Origin: an uncultured Nitrospirota bacterium
Lineage (GTDB): Bacteria; Nitrospirota; Nitrospiria; Nitrospirales; UBA8639
Length of the DNA stretch: 64,000 nt
Reading direction: 5' to 3'
Assembly (NCBI GenBank): GCA_937139405.1
Contig: CAKZPV010000025.1
Location: 1 to 64,000, forward strand
In this document: positions 51,870-61,779 of the stretch, piece by piece
Layout: each line of letters opens with the position of its first letter
Position numbering within the stretch: position 1 is the stretch's first letter
Notes under the pieces: generated by a model
Told to the model about the DNA's origin: nothing
Databases searched by the model: none
The model's input: only the letters and a program-made list of their open reading frames with translations
Program-made: the position numbers and the translations under genes

Positions 51870-54236
51870 CTACGAATACGGCCACTTCCAATTTTTAATT
51901 TCCGGCATGTCATCCCCGTACTTGCCAATGTAGGTTTTATGATCGATCTTTTTATCCCGGATGGCCTGTGTGGCATAGGCCGAAAGAGATCCCAGCTTCG
52001 GCACACGATCGATGACATCTGCCACTAGATGGAACCGGTCAAGATCGTTCAGCACAACCATGTCAAAAGGGGTGGTCGTCGTGCCTTCTTCCTTATACCC
52101 CCGAACGTGGAGATTTCTATGATTGGTCCGCCTATACGTCAGACGATGGATCAACCAAGGATACCCGTGAAAGGCGAAGATGATCGGTTTATCTGTCGTA
52201 AAGAGCGTATCGAACTCCTTGTCGGACAACCCATGCGGATGCTCGTTTTGCGGTTGAAGCTTCATGAGGTTCACAATATTCACCACCCGAACTTTAAGAT
52301 TGGGAACCTGCTGACGAAGAAGGTCCACCGCGGCTATCGTCTCCAGGGTAGGAATATCTCCGGCACAAGCCATGACCACATCCGGTTCTCCGCCTTTGTC
52401 GTTACTGGCCCACTCCCAAATGCCGATACCCGCCGTGCAATGCTTGATGGCCGCATCCATGCTGAGATACTGCAAACCCGGTTGCTTCCCGGCCACAATT
52501 ACATTGACAAGATTTCGACTTCGGAGACATTTATCCGTAATAAATAACAGACTGTTGGCATCAGGCGGTAAATAAATTCTGATCACTTCGGCTTTCTTGT
52601 TGGCCACATGATCAATGAAGCCCGGATCTTGATGAGAGAATCCGTTGTGATCCTGTCGCCACACATGAGACGTTAAGAGATAATTGAGCGAGGCAATGGG
52701 TCTTCGCCAGGGGATCTCGCTCCCCGTCACCTTCAACCACTTGGCATGCTGGTTGAACATTGAATCGATCAGGTGAATGAACGCCTCATAGCAGGAGAAA
52801 AACCCGTGGCGTCCGGTCAGCAGATAGCCTTCCAGCCAACCCTGGCAGGTATGTTCACTGAGAATTTCAAACACACGCCCATCGAGAGCTAAGTGATCAT
52901 CTTCAGGAACGGTTTCTGCCACCCATCGACGTTTCGTGACTTCGAGGAGGTCGCCAAGCCGGTTGGACGCGGTTTCATCCGGTCCAAAGACCAGGAAATT
53001 TCGGTTGTTCATATTGCGTTTCATCACGTCACGGAGAAAAGAGCCCATCACCCGCGTGGCTTCAGCCACAACCTTTCCGGGCTTGGAAACCTCTACCGAG
53101 TAATCCTGAAAATCTGGCATCTTGAGATCTTTGAGCAGCAAACCCCCATTGGCATGAGGATTCGAACCCATTCGCCGTTCGCCCTTGGGAGCCAGTTCCG
53201 CCAGCTCTGGAATGAGTTTGCCGCTCTCGTCAAACAATTCTTTAGGCTTGTAACTTTTCATCCACTTTTCAAGCAATTGAATATGATCCTTCTTGGTCGC
53301 CATCTCGGCAAAAGGCACCTGATGCGAACGCCATGAATCCTCGGTTTTTTTTCCATCCACTTCCTTGGGACCGGTCCAACCCTTAGGACTACGCAAGACG
53401 ATCATCGGCCAGCATGGACGGGTGGTTTCCCCCTTTTCCCTCGCGCGATGCTGAATGGCGTGAATCTCCTTCATTACCTCATCCAGCGTGTTCGCCATGA
53501 CCTGATGCATGGTTTCGGGATCGGACCCTTCCACAAAAAACGGCTGATAGCCATAGCCGATAAATAAGCTGTTCAATTCGTCATGGCTGATTCGAGCTAA
53601 CACAGTAGGATTGGCGATTTTGTACCCGTTCAAATGTAAAATAGGCAGCACCGCTCCATCCAACTTTGGATTCAAAAACTTATTGGAATGCCAGGCGGTC
53701 GCCAAAGGACCGGTTTCCGCTTCTCCATCGCCCACCACACAAGCCACGATCAAATCAGGATTATCAAACGCCGCGCCAAAGGCATGCGACAACGAATAGC
53801 CAAGCTCCCCTCCTTCATGGATGGACCCGGGGGTTTCGGGAGCCACGTGACTGGGAATGCCCCCCGGGAAAGAAAATTGTTTGAAGAGTTTTTTTATCCC
53901 TTCAGCATCTTGGGAGATGTTGGGATAGACTTCACTGTATGATCCTTCTAAATACGTGTTAGCCACCAAACCCGGACCGCCATGCCCGGGACCGGCAATG
54001 TACAACATGTTGAGATCATGCTTTTTAATGACTCGATTCAGATGGACGTAGAGAAAGTTTAATCCCGGAGTGGTTCCCCAATGTCCAAGCAGCCGCGCCT
54101 TTAGATGGTCAAGCGTCAACGGTTTTTTGAGTAGAGGATTATCGAGGAGATAGATCTGCCCCACGGACAAATAATTGGCTGCCCGCCAATAGGCGTCTAT
54201 TGTCTGTAACTCTTTTTTTGAACAGGTCGTAGACAT
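51870..54236 (-). CDS. xfp: phosphoketolase
   Basis: A 788-residue thiamine-diphosphate enzyme, full length for XFP/Xpk. Recognised blocks: [59 protein letters not shown] (cofactor-binding GDGE), SHQVPFAEM, and [19 protein letters not shown]. It cleaves xylulose 5-phosphate or fructose 6-phosphate with phosphate to acetyl phosphate and an aldose phosphate. AGGAGAGG lies before the ATG. It probably forms one operon with the GH65 fusion, 154 bases downstream, linking disaccharide phosphorolysis to acetyl phosphate. Confidence 0.97.
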   Translation of the reverse strand: MSTTCSKKELQTIDAYWRAANYLSVGQIYLLDNPLLKKPLTLDHLKARLLGHWGTTPGLNFLYVHLNRVIKKHDLNMLYIAGPGHGGPGLVANTYLEGSYSEVYPNISQDAEGIKKLFKQFSFPGGIPSHVAPETPGSIHEGGELGYSLSHAFGAAFDNPDLIVACVVGDGEAETGPLATAWHSNKFLNPKLDGAVLPILHLNGYKIANPTVLARISHDELNSLFIGYGYQPFFVEGSDPETMHQVMANTLDEVMKEIHAIQHRAREKGETTRPCWPMIVLRSPKGWTGPKEVDGKKTEDSWRSHQVPFAEMATKKDHIQLLEKWMKSYKPKELFDESGKLIPELAELAPKGERRMGSNPHANGGLLLKDLKMPDFQDYSVEVSKPGKVVAEATRVMGSFLRDVMKRNMNNRNFLVFGPDETASNRLGDLLEVTKRRWVAETVPEDDHLALDGRVFEILSEHTCQGWLEGYLLTGRHGFFSCYEAFIHLIDSMFNQHAKWLKVTGSEIPWRRPIASLNYLLTSHVWRQDHNGFSHQDPGFIDHVANKKAEVIRIYLPPDANSLLFITDKCLRSRNLVNVIVAGKQPGLQYLSMDAAIKHCTAGIGIWEWASNDKGGEPDVVMACAGDIPTLETIAAVDLLRQQVPNLKVRVVNIVNLMKLQPQNEHPHGLSDKEFDTLFTTDKPIIFAFHGYPWLIHRLTYRRTNHRNLHVRGYKEEGTTTTPFDMVVLNDLDRFHLVADVIDRVPKLGSLSAYATQAIRDKKIDHKTYIGKYGDDMPEIKNWKWPYS

Positions 54237-54265
54237 TTACCTCTCCTTGCATTCATTTCTAACCA

Positions 54266-55378
54266 TCAATTTGATGGGCCAGAATTACAATAACCAACGA
54301 GATCGTAACTGATCCGATGGTCCAAGGTAGTAAGCTGGTGAATAAAGTCCCCAGGGCTTACCAGCTGCTCAAGGTGAATTACACCCTTTGGCTGTCCCCC
54401 CCGCATCATGAGTTTGGCTGCCTCTGCAGCAACTAGCCCAGTCAGCTTAGCTTCCCTGTGCCCAGTGACGCTGTAATCCCGAAGAGTTTGCTCCCCATTA
54501 ATATGCCCAAGAGCTTGCACCTTGACAGAACAGATGTCTGAGCCAATTCGAAATGTTGAGAGCAGATTTATAGTCAAAGCGCGCATGATTTTTAGGCGTA
54601 CAAATGCCCCCAGTCCTATCCTCGCTAACAGAGAAATAAGTTGCGTGACGAATGAAGAATCAAAACATAGCCATGTCGATACGGACGGAATCTTCAATGT
54701 CTGAGGGATTACGTGTTGATCAGAAAAATCAAACCGAAAAGCAGTCCGCTTCTCTGAAATTCCAGGAAAGTGGCACGCTCTGCTTTCGTTAAAGCTTTTC
54801 ACCTTCCGTAACACTCCACCATCATGCACAAAGAATTCCACATCTAGATTATCAACAAGCCAGGCAATCGCGGCATGGCCATGGACGTCCCCAAGTCCAA
54901 GCATAATGAAAATGTCCACGTGAGTGAGATTGTCAAACTGCCTCCTCGCATATGCCGCTAGCACGTTCGACAATCCCGGTGCTACGCCGACACTAAGGAG
55001 GGCCGTTGCACCGTGTTCTTTAGCTATCGTATCTAGACTTTCAATCTTTTTTTGGAAGTCGTGCTGAGCAGAGAGGTCAATGTATTGGATGCCCAATTCC
55101 AGACAAGTCCTGACAAAGGACACTTCCCATTGATTCAAGCACATGATGACAAGACACACATCGTCTAGAATTTCATCCAACATTCCAGAGGCATTTACAT
55201 CGATTCGACTTGCTTGGGTCCCATGTCCAAGTTCGGTTGCTAAAGCTTCAGCCTTGGTTCGACTTCGCCCAGCGATAATCACCTGGCCAGGGAATTGAGG
55301 AGAAAGCCCATGGGCTATCACACGACCAACCTGGCCATATCCTCCCGCGATCAAAATTTTGTCTTGTTCACCAGGCAC
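54266..55378 (-). CDS. saccharopine dehydrogenase-like oxidoreductase
   Basis: A 370-residue protein with a Rossmann start (ILIAGGYGQVGRVIAHGL) followed by AGRSRTKAEALATEL and VCLVIMCLNQWEVSFVRTCL, ELGIQYIDLSAQ: the saccharopine dehydrogenase NADP-binding domain. The C-terminal half (VGVAPGLSNVLAAYARRQFD, TGHREAKLTGLVAAEAAKLM) is as in short members of uncertain substrate. It lies 29 bases upstream of xfp on the same strand and may be cotranscribed. Substrate unknown; a lysine-pathway role is not supported by context. Confidence 0.85.
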   Translation of the reverse strand: MPGEQDKILIAGGYGQVGRVIAHGLSPQFPGQVIIAGRSRTKAEALATELGHGTQASRIDVNASGMLDEILDDVCLVIMCLNQWEVSFVRTCLELGIQYIDLSAQHDFQKKIESLDTIAKEHGATALLSVGVAPGLSNVLAAYARRQFDNLTHVDIFIMLGLGDVHGHAAIAWLVDNLDVEFFVHDGGVLRKVKSFNESRACHFPGISEKRTAFRFDFSDQHVIPQTLKIPSVSTWLCFDSSFVTQLISLLARIGLGAFVRLKIMRALTINLLSTFRIGSDICSVKVQALGHINGEQTLRDYSVTGHREAKLTGLVAAEAAKLMMRGGQPKGVIHLEQLVSPGDFIHQLTTLDHRISYDLVGYCNSGPSN

Positions 55379-55491
55379 ACCAAAACCTCGGTTCCTGTTT
55401 ATAATAAAGAATACGTTGAATAGGGTTTACCTTTATCATTATTTCCGGACTTGAATAAGGCTACTGAATAACTTTTAGGACCAGCCGTAAT

Positions 55492-55635
55492 TCATCTTGC
55501 ACCAAACACGGTGGCAAACAAATTCTGACGATTGTTTTCTGATATTGGTTTCTGAAAATCATGAGAGCGTTTAACGTTTTCAGTGGCGAGAATAAGCCTT
55601 TCTTTGGTTGTAGGATCTTGACGGATGATGGACAT
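55492..55635 (-). pseudogene. N-terminal remnant of galactose-1-phosphate uridylyltransferase
   Basis: A 47-codon frame starting ATG encodes MSIIRQDPTTKERLILATEN followed by VKRSHDF, which matches the start of GalT proteins (RRDPVTGRWVIIAPERAKRP in the usual form). It stops after 47 residues; the zinc and His-Pro-His catalytic parts are missing and no continuation is found downstream. The gene is therefore a decayed 5' end in the gap (55379-55707) between the V-ATPase operon and the saccharopine dehydrogenase-like gene. The rest of that gap shows nothing else. Confidence 0.6.
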
Positions 55636-55707
55636 TGTATTGCCGCTTTTTATCTAGGCGTTCAATCTTTTTAAATTTTCTACTTGATAGCGACGGTCCC
55701 GAACTGA

Positions 55708-57549
55708 TTATTCTTTGGTCCTTAAGAATAAGAATTGATTGGTAAGAGTTTCGATCGCTTGCTGGTAACGGGTGTGTTCATCTGAACGAAAGGGGCTATA
55801 ATTTAAATTCTTGTAGAGGTCGGTCAACCGTGTAAAAAACTCTCGGGCTTCCTCTGGATTTGCAAATTGATAGTCTTTTTCGAGCAGCAACCTAATGCAT
55901 TGGAAGCTTTCTTTTTGGCGATCAAGGGAGGTGGAGCTATCCACTTCATCGAAAGCATCCTGTTGCAAATACACCATGTCGAGAAATTTGCCCTTTTGCC
56001 AAGTTACATAATCCTCCAGCGAAATGCCTTCTTCCCCTGTCACCTGCATCATTTGAAAGACCGCATCGCCCCGCCTCAGAAGATCCAGGCTAGCCTGAAC
56101 GTGTTCGGACCACTCTGAATCCAAGTGAGCCTCATACCAGGGTTGAAGTTGGTTCGAATACCGTGACCAAGAAATGAGAGGATCGACGGCTGGATAAAAA
56201 CGGCGGTAGGCACGATCGGACGATAGTCCTAAAAACGTTTTGACCGTTGAAAGAGTTGATTGAGTGACGGGTTCTTCGAAATTGCCACCGGCCGGGGAAA
56301 CTGTTCCTATCATGGTGACACTCCCAATTGACCCATCTGAGCATTTGATGACTCCGGCTCGCTCATAAATGGATTTGATGTTTGAATCCAGATATGCCGG
56401 GAAAGCTTCTTCCCCCGGGATTTCTTCCATTCGGCCCGAGGTTTCACGTATGGCTTGTGCCCACCGCGATGTTGAATCTGCAATGACCAGGACGTGGTAT
56501 CCCATCTGCCGAAAATATTCCCCCAAGGCCATTCCCGTATAAATGGAAGATTCTCTTGCAGCAACTGGCATTGATGAGGTATTGCAGATAATAATGGTCC
56601 GATCCATGAGGGACCCTCCGGTTCGGGGGTCGGCCAAGTTCGGGAATTCCGTAATCGTTTCGACAACCTCACCAGCTCGCTCACCACACGCCACGATAAT
56701 AACGATGTCAATATTAGAAAATCTGGCTATTAGGCTTTGGAGGACCGTTTTGCCTGCACCAAAAGGACCTGGAATGCAAGCCGTTCCTCCACGGGCTATT
56801 GGAAAGAACGTGTCGATAAGGCGAATGCTTGTGATAAGGGGTTCTGATGGATAGATGCGTTCCACGAGTTGTTTTTGGAGCATCGCTTCTGGCAACGGAC
56901 GACGAATGGGCCATCGTTGAATCATCGTGACATCATGGCTCTTGCCATCCACTCCAGAAATTCGAGCTACGGGGGCGTTCGCGGTGAAATGACCTTCATG
57001 AATCCAAGCCACGGTCATAGGGCCCGTCTGGTTAAAAGGAACCATGATTTTATGGGTAAACCGACCTTCTTGAACGGTTCCGATTACCTCCCCTGCCCGT
57101 AAGGTGGCACCAATACAGGCTAGTGGTGTGAACGCCCATTTTCGTTGAAGATCAACGGGGTGGGCATAGATCCCACGGGGAAGAAAAAACCCATGCTGTT
57201 GTGCCAGTACCGGCAGAGGGTTTTGAAGTCCATCAAACACTTGCCCAAGGAGCCCAGGGCTCAACGTAACAGATAACATTTCGCCTGTGAGTTCCACCGC
57301 TTGCCCAACGGCAATGCCGCCTGTCTCTTCGTACACTTGTAAATCTGCCGTCGTACCATGGATTCGCAGGACTTCGGCCTTTAGCCGCAGGTTCCCTACG
57401 CAGACATAGGCCACCTCGTTTTTCACAATGTGGCTTGCTTTGGCTTCAATGGTCACAAGGTTTTCTCGAACACCGATGACTTCGGCATGACGAGTAAGGG
57501 AACCTGCGTGTGTAGTGACCAAGTTAGGCAAAGACCCGCTTGTATTCAC
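55708..57549 (-). CDS. ntpA: V-type ATPase catalytic subunit A
   Basis: A 613-residue catalytic subunit with P-loop GPFGAGKT at 261-268 (the A-type GPFGAGKT replaces the F-type GGAGVGKT), the non-homologous region of about 80 residues before it, [20 protein letters not shown] and [20 protein letters not shown]. It hydrolyses or makes ATP in the A3B3 head. The start is GTG, seven bases after GGAG, overlapping the DUF2764 gene by 26 bases. It is the last gene of the operon, whereas in spirochaete and chlamydial operons it lies before B. Confidence 0.97.
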   Translation of the reverse strand: MNTSGSLPNLVTTHAGSLTRHAEVIGVRENLVTIEAKASHIVKNEVAYVCVGNLRLKAEVLRIHGTTADLQVYEETGGIAVGQAVELTGEMLSVTLSPGLLGQVFDGLQNPLPVLAQQHGFFLPRGIYAHPVDLQRKWAFTPLACIGATLRAGEVIGTVQEGRFTHKIMVPFNQTGPMTVAWIHEGHFTANAPVARISGVDGKSHDVTMIQRWPIRRPLPEAMLQKQLVERIYPSEPLITSIRLIDTFFPIARGGTACIPGPFGAGKTVLQSLIARFSNIDIVIIVACGERAGEVVETITEFPNLADPRTGGSLMDRTIIICNTSSMPVAARESSIYTGMALGEYFRQMGYHVLVIADSTSRWAQAIRETSGRMEEIPGEEAFPAYLDSNIKSIYERAGVIKCSDGSIGSVTMIGTVSPAGGNFEEPVTQSTLSTVKTFLGLSSDRAYRRFYPAVDPLISWSRYSNQLQPWYEAHLDSEWSEHVQASLDLLRRGDAVFQMMQVTGEEGISLEDYVTWQKGKFLDMVYLQQDAFDEVDSSTSLDRQKESFQCIRLLLEKDYQFANPEEAREFFTRLTDLYKNLNYSPFRSDEHTRYQQAIETLTNQFLFLRTKE

Positions 57550-58210
57550 CGAGAGTCTCCATTGTTAATTTTTCGAAACGCACGATGGCGTCGCGTTTGT
57601 TATACAGTACCCATCGGTTTAGGAGGTCCCATTTGAACAAATAGGTCAAGAACACGTCGAAGGTGAAATACTGCCCCTCAGTTAACTTATTCAAATAGTT
57701 CCAAGACAAGTGCATAAGACATTTCTGCAACTCTAGCGTTTCCTCATTTTCGAAAAATTGTCGCACTGCAGGAACCCATGGGAAAAGGGGTGAAAGTTTG
57801 AAATTTTCTTCAGTCCAGTTTCGTTCAATATGACTCACCCAGGGTGCAATGCCCCACGCCACTCCTCCTGAAGGTGGGGAACGATGGCGATGACGTCGGC
57901 GTAAAGCAGCAAGAATGGTTCGCAGAGTCATTTTAAATTCGATGAAGTTCCTCAGGGTTGGTTGGTGTATGGAAGGCATGATGTGTTGGTAAAAAGAAAT
58001 AACTTCCTTGTCCGTTCGTTCAACAGGCTGGCGCTCCCACCATAAAAAATTCATCGCGACTCTCGCGGCTTCAGCATCTTCCTGGGCCAGCATGCTCATC
58101 CGAGCCTCAAGTCGTTCGAAGGTTATTGGCAACCTTCTTGCCTTATCAAAACGTGGCAAAAATGGAAGACTCGCAATGAGTGTGTAATAGGTGTTTTGTT
58201 CCTGTTTCAC
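57524..58210 (-). CDS. DUF2764 protein of V-ATPase operon
   Basis: A 228-residue soluble helical protein. The opening YYTLIASLPFLPRFDKARRL with PITFERLEARM matches DUF2764, found only within bacterial V-type ATPase operons between subunits E and A. Its length is normal. It is suspected to replace or assist the missing C/central-stalk adaptor, but its role is not settled. It starts with GTG and lies 12 bases after ntpE. Confidence 0.85.
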   Translation of the reverse strand: MKQEQNTYYTLIASLPFLPRFDKARRLPITFERLEARMSMLAQEDAEAARVAMNFLWWERQPVERTDKEVISFYQHIMPSIHQPTLRNFIEFKMTLRTILAALRRRHRHRSPPSGGVAWGIAPWVSHIERNWTEENFKLSPLFPWVPAVRQFFENEETLELQKCLMHLSWNYLNKLTEGQYFTFDVFLTYLFKWDLLNRWVLYNKRDAIVRFEKLTMETLGEYKRVFA

Positions 58211-58222
58211 TTTGGAGTGCTC

Positions 58223-58900
58223 TTATTTCACCATTCCTTCAAGCCTCGCCCGAAATCTTGGGAGTATATGTTTCAAAAGAAGGTCGGAAATTGTCTGTTC
58301 CGTTAGTTCAATTTCTAGATCTTTGTCGATGAGCCGAATCCGGATTCCCTCTGTTTGGTCACCACTAGCCTTTATCTCAATTTCTTGTTGCAGCATTTCG
58401 CTTGAGAGTTGTTGAATAAGGGTTGAAAGAGGGTCTGCTTGAGGGTCCTCAGGGTGATCAGAGAATTCATTGCCACGTAGTATCTCTGGTGAAATCAAAA
58501 TTTCTATCGGTTGGTTTTCCATTTCCTTTGTCAGGATTTTGCGTACCACTTCAAGAATAAGCTCCCGGAGACTTTCTCCATCGTGCATCGTCACGGACAC
58601 CAAATTTTTGACTTGAGCGGCAAAGCGGGAGGTGATGTCTGCTTTCAGACGTAACACCGTGTCTCGAAACGCGAGTTTCAAAGCCGCTTCAGCGGATGCT
58701 TTGTCTTGTTCAACATCCTTTTGGATCTTGGCTTTCATTTCATCAGCTTCACGGTTAGCCTTTTGTGTAATCTCTAGCGCCATCTGCCGAGCTTCGTCTA
58801 AGAGTCGGTCAGCTTCACGCTGGCCAGCCTCGACACCCTTGTCTCGCAATTGTTGGATGAATTGCTCGACCCCTTGAGCCGCTTGTTGTTCGTCAGACAT
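58223..58900 (-). CDS. ntpE: V-type ATPase peripheral stalk subunit E
   Basis: A 225-residue protein with a long N-terminal coiled coil (GVEAGQREADRLLDEARQMA, LEITQKANREADEMK) and a globular C-terminal domain (LILEVVRKILTKEM), the layout of subunit E, which ties the head to subunit I. It is followed by the DUF2764 gene. No subunit G/H gene, its normal partner, is seen. GAGGTCAAGG precedes the ATG. Confidence 0.88.
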   Translation of the reverse strand: MSDEQQAAQGVEQFIQQLRDKGVEAGQREADRLLDEARQMALEITQKANREADEMKAKIQKDVEQDKASAEAALKLAFRDTVLRLKADITSRFAAQVKNLVSVTMHDGESLRELILEVVRKILTKEMENQPIEILISPEILRGNEFSDHPEDPQADPLSTLIQQLSSEMLQQEIEIKASGDQTEGIRIRLIDKDLEIELTEQTISDLLLKHILPRFRARLEGMVK

Positions 58901-58921
58901 CCTTGACCTCTAATAGTTCAT

Positions 58922-59371
58922 TCAACTTAAAGGCACCCCAGCACCTAAGAGTAAAGCAAACACAAAGGCAAAGACTGCAAATCCCTCCACGACGGCTGCC
59001 GGCGCAATAGAGAGTCCAAAAATTTCGGGTTTGGTTTTTGCCACATTGATGGCAGAAGCACAGCAGTTTCCCTGATGAATGGCGCTCATCATTAATGCGA
59101 GCCCAGCAAGAACCCCAATTCCGAAGAGGCCAGGAGCATTTTCAAGAGTCACGGTTCGATTGAGAGAGAGCATGACCACAATTCCATAAACCGTTTGGGA
59201 CGACGGCATGGCCGAGACCCCTATAAAACGACCATGGCCACTTTCTGTTTCCAGGAGTGCTCCGCATGCAGCCTGTCCAGCGCAAGCGCATCCAACAATG
59301 CTGCCAATCGCTCCAAAGACCATAGGGCTATAAATGCCCATCCAACCTAGAATGAGGATGATTTGCTCCAC
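58922..59371 (-). CDS. ntpK: V-type ATPase membrane rotor subunit K
   Basis: A 149-residue, four-helix proteolipid. The start is GTG at 59371, seven bases after GGAGG; an upstream ATG would add a polar tail. The glutamate of the ion site is E129 (APAAVVEGFAVF) in helix 4. Helix 2 has AMPSSQTVYG (S58, Q59) and helix 3 SAIHQGNCC (Q100). In Enterococcus hirae NtpK the sodium ligands are T64, Q65, Q110 and E139, so the set is conserved here. This points to sodium coupling, by inference. The gene starts inside the end of ntpI (25-base overlap). Confidence 0.9.
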   Translation of the reverse strand: MEQIILILGWMGIYSPMVFGAIGSIVGCACAGQAACGALLETESGHGRFIGVSAMPSSQTVYGIVVMLSLNRTVTLENAPGLFGIGVLAGLALMMSAIHQGNCCASAINVAKTKPEIFGLSIAPAAVVEGFAVFAFVFALLLGAGVPLS

Positions 59372-61146
59372 TTTGGTTCCTCCTTTTTTGCAAAAGCTCG
59401 AAAGGGAGATCCTTCTTCCGAAAGGCCCCAATTAAAAAATTCAATAAAGTTCAAGCGCAATCCGTGAACAAAGCCGCTGACAATTGCAAGTAAAAGATTC
59501 AGACCGTGCCCCAACACGATAATAAATATGGCTATGAGCATTCCAAAGCCATGAAAGGTTCTGGCAGCCTCGACCGCCAGATTGTTAAAGGCCATGGCCA
59601 ACGATGCACTCGCTAATCCTAGGGCAAAGAGGCGAAGGTAGCTGAGGATATCTCCAAAGGCATTTGGCAAACGGGCCATTTCTAAAAGACCACCCCAAAG
59701 GCGTTTTGAGATGTTCGGGTGAGGGTTTTTAAACAGGAGAATGCTGAGACCTCCTACCGCCATGATCCAAGGACTTATGGCCTCCCAACTTGGGGGAAGC
59801 ACTTTTTGGGAACTTAACCATAAACCGGTCGCACCCAAAATGAGGAGGACCCAACCAACCGGTGAGAGGGCTAGTTGACTCTTCCTCTGGCGATAGGCCT
59901 CGACGAGATTAGCCGTCAGAATATGAATGACCCCTATCATTATGGATAAGAGGATCATGTTTTCGGAGTTCTTGATATCGAATATTTGTACCTTAGCCAA
60001 CACGGTTTCCGGACCAGGCTGGATTCCAAAATAGCTGCCTGCCAATACCCCCCAAACTGTGGAGGTGAGAACTAATGCCACAAATAAGTTACGATATTTA
60101 AGGCTCGTTGATGTTCGGGTGAGACGTCTCCACATAAAAAGAAGAAATAATCCTAGTAAAGCGGCATATCCCGCATCGGAAAGGATCATGGCAAAAAAGA
60201 CGGCAAAGGAAATAAAAACGGTCGTAGATGGATCCCATGACCGGTAACCCGGAGTCATATAAAAAGAGACTAAATCTTTTCCGGCGTCTACCGGTTCGGG
60301 ATTTTCAATAAGCGTAGGAGGGGTGTCATAAGAGTCAGGATCTTCGACGACTACCCCCAAGCCGTGGGTGCGGGCATAGGCTTGAAGTCGGGAAATGTCA
60401 GATTGAGGTGTCCATGCTTGGCAAACAAAAATTGGGTCTGCATCATAGGTTTGCATGAGGGCGCTCCCAAGCTGCGCGTTGTCTTCAAGCTGATTCAAGT
60501 TTTTGACAAACAAATCAAGCCATCGGGTAAGGCCTAATCGTTGAGCCCACAGGTCATCCAGTTCCACGTCGATTATTTCTAGTCTGGTTTCTAAATCTTC
60601 TAACGACCGCTCGCCGAGATTAGTTCGGCTACCTGGTAGATTGACCGGTTCCTCTTTCCCAACGACCACGACGTAGCTAAAACGGTTATCATGGTTAACC
60701 ACTTGCCAAATTTGGGTGGCCTTTTGCATCTGTTTCATTTGATAGTGGGGAATGATGTAAAACCACATCCTGCAATCCCCGAGGCTGTCCGGTGTGGGGA
60801 TGGAGAAGTTTCCCCAAGGTTGGAGAGTTCGAATTTTAGGGAGGAGGGAATCCCGTTCTGCCTGTAGAGATTGCATTCGAGCCTGAATATTTAGAGCTTC
60901 TTTTTCAATGCGCGAGGCGTCGAATCCAGCTGAGCTGTGAACCTGCCGACGCCGTCCGTGACACGACAGAAGAAACTTTAAGGCATTTCGAGCTTGTAGA
61001 GAGGAATGCCTAAATTCTTCATTGTCCCCCCTGGCCTCTAATGGGATCAGGTGGAGGCATCCAAGCTCTTGGAGTTCAGTCATGCGGCACATTTTTTCCT
61101 CAAGTAGGCCGTAAAACGTGACTTTTTTTAAAGAAACAATACTCAA
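59347..61146 (-). CDS. ntpI: V-type ATPase membrane subunit I
   Basis: A 599-residue protein: a soluble N-terminal half with long helices (residues 1-310) and a C-terminal membrane half with about seven helices (TVFISFAVFFAMILSDAGYA, LFALGLASASLAMAFNNLAV, LLLAIVSGFVHGLRLNFIEF). The LRLNFIEFF segment holds the conserved arginine that faces the rotor ring. Start is TTG at 61146, overlapping the ntpD stop (TTGA). It completes the stator part. Confidence 0.93.
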   Translation of the reverse strand: MSIVSLKKVTFYGLLEEKMCRMTELQELGCLHLIPLEARGDNEEFRHSSLQARNALKFLLSCHGRRRQVHSSAGFDASRIEKEALNIQARMQSLQAERDSLLPKIRTLQPWGNFSIPTPDSLGDCRMWFYIIPHYQMKQMQKATQIWQVVNHDNRFSYVVVVGKEEPVNLPGSRTNLGERSLEDLETRLEIIDVELDDLWAQRLGLTRWLDLFVKNLNQLEDNAQLGSALMQTYDADPIFVCQAWTPQSDISRLQAYARTHGLGVVVEDPDSYDTPPTLIENPEPVDAGKDLVSFYMTPGYRSWDPSTTVFISFAVFFAMILSDAGYAALLGLFLLFMWRRLTRTSTSLKYRNLFVALVLTSTVWGVLAGSYFGIQPGPETVLAKVQIFDIKNSENMILLSIMIGVIHILTANLVEAYRQRKSQLALSPVGWVLLILGATGLWLSSQKVLPPSWEAISPWIMAVGGLSILLFKNPHPNISKRLWGGLLEMARLPNAFGDILSYLRLFALGLASASLAMAFNNLAVEAARTFHGFGMLIAIFIIVLGHGLNLLLAIVSGFVHGLRLNFIEFFNWGLSEEGSPFRAFAKKEEPKWSKSSSF

Positions 61147-61772
61147 GGTAGTCCGCCTCTTCCGCCTTCTAACGATCCTTTGCCAAGATGCTTCCCTTTA
61201 GCGATCTTGGAGCGGACAACATCGCCGCGTTCAGTGTCTGCTAAAAATATGTGTATTTTCTTTATATGCTGTCTAGTGGCAGGAATCATCACTTTCTCAA
61301 ACAGGTTTACCCGCTGAGCCGTTCGTCTGGTCGCACGATCGAGACGCCGTCTTCGTTCTTCCTCAACTTGAATTCGGATCTTCAATTCGGCCGCTTGACG
61401 AAGCTGCACAACCAACACATCCACCCAATGAGGTTTCGCCAGTAAGGAATATTCTCGGAATTGCCAATTCACACTTAAAAGGACTGGCAATCTCACACCC
61501 AATATATTTTCCTCTCCAAGGGTCGCGTCTTGAACTTCTAATAACCCCGATAAATCAATCTCCTGATTGGCTAACATAGGAAGGAGTTCACCTGATTTGG
61601 AAACTAAACGTGCGAACTGCACATTTTTCTCCTTTATTAATTTCTTGCTCACGGCGATGAGAGCCATAAGATGTTGCCGTTTAAGCTCGAGCGATGGCAG
61701 AAACTGTTGGTAACTATTTAACTGTTTTCTCTGCTTATGTAGTTCAGTTTTATTGAGCGCCAATCGTGCCAT
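61143..61772 (-). CDS. ntpD: V-type ATPase central stalk subunit D
   Basis: A 209-residue coiled-coil protein. The N-terminal helix ALNKTELHKQRKQLNSYQ with LELKRQHLM and the C-terminal RRTAQRVNLFEKVMIPATRQ, IKKIHIFLADTE match subunit D, the rotating shaft. An AGGATATCA site precedes the ATG. It lies 7 bases after ntpB. Subunit F, its normal partner, is not found. Confidence 0.95.
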   Translation of the reverse strand: MARLALNKTELHKQRKQLNSYQQFLPSLELKRQHLMALIAVSKKLIKEKNVQFARLVSKSGELLPMLANQEIDLSGLLEVQDATLGEENILGVRLPVLLSVNWQFREYSLLAKPHWVDVLVVQLRQAAELKIRIQVEEERRRRLDRATRRTAQRVNLFEKVMIPATRQHIKKIHIFLADTERGDVVRSKIAKGKHLGKGSLEGGRGGLP

Positions 61773-61779
61773 TGATATC

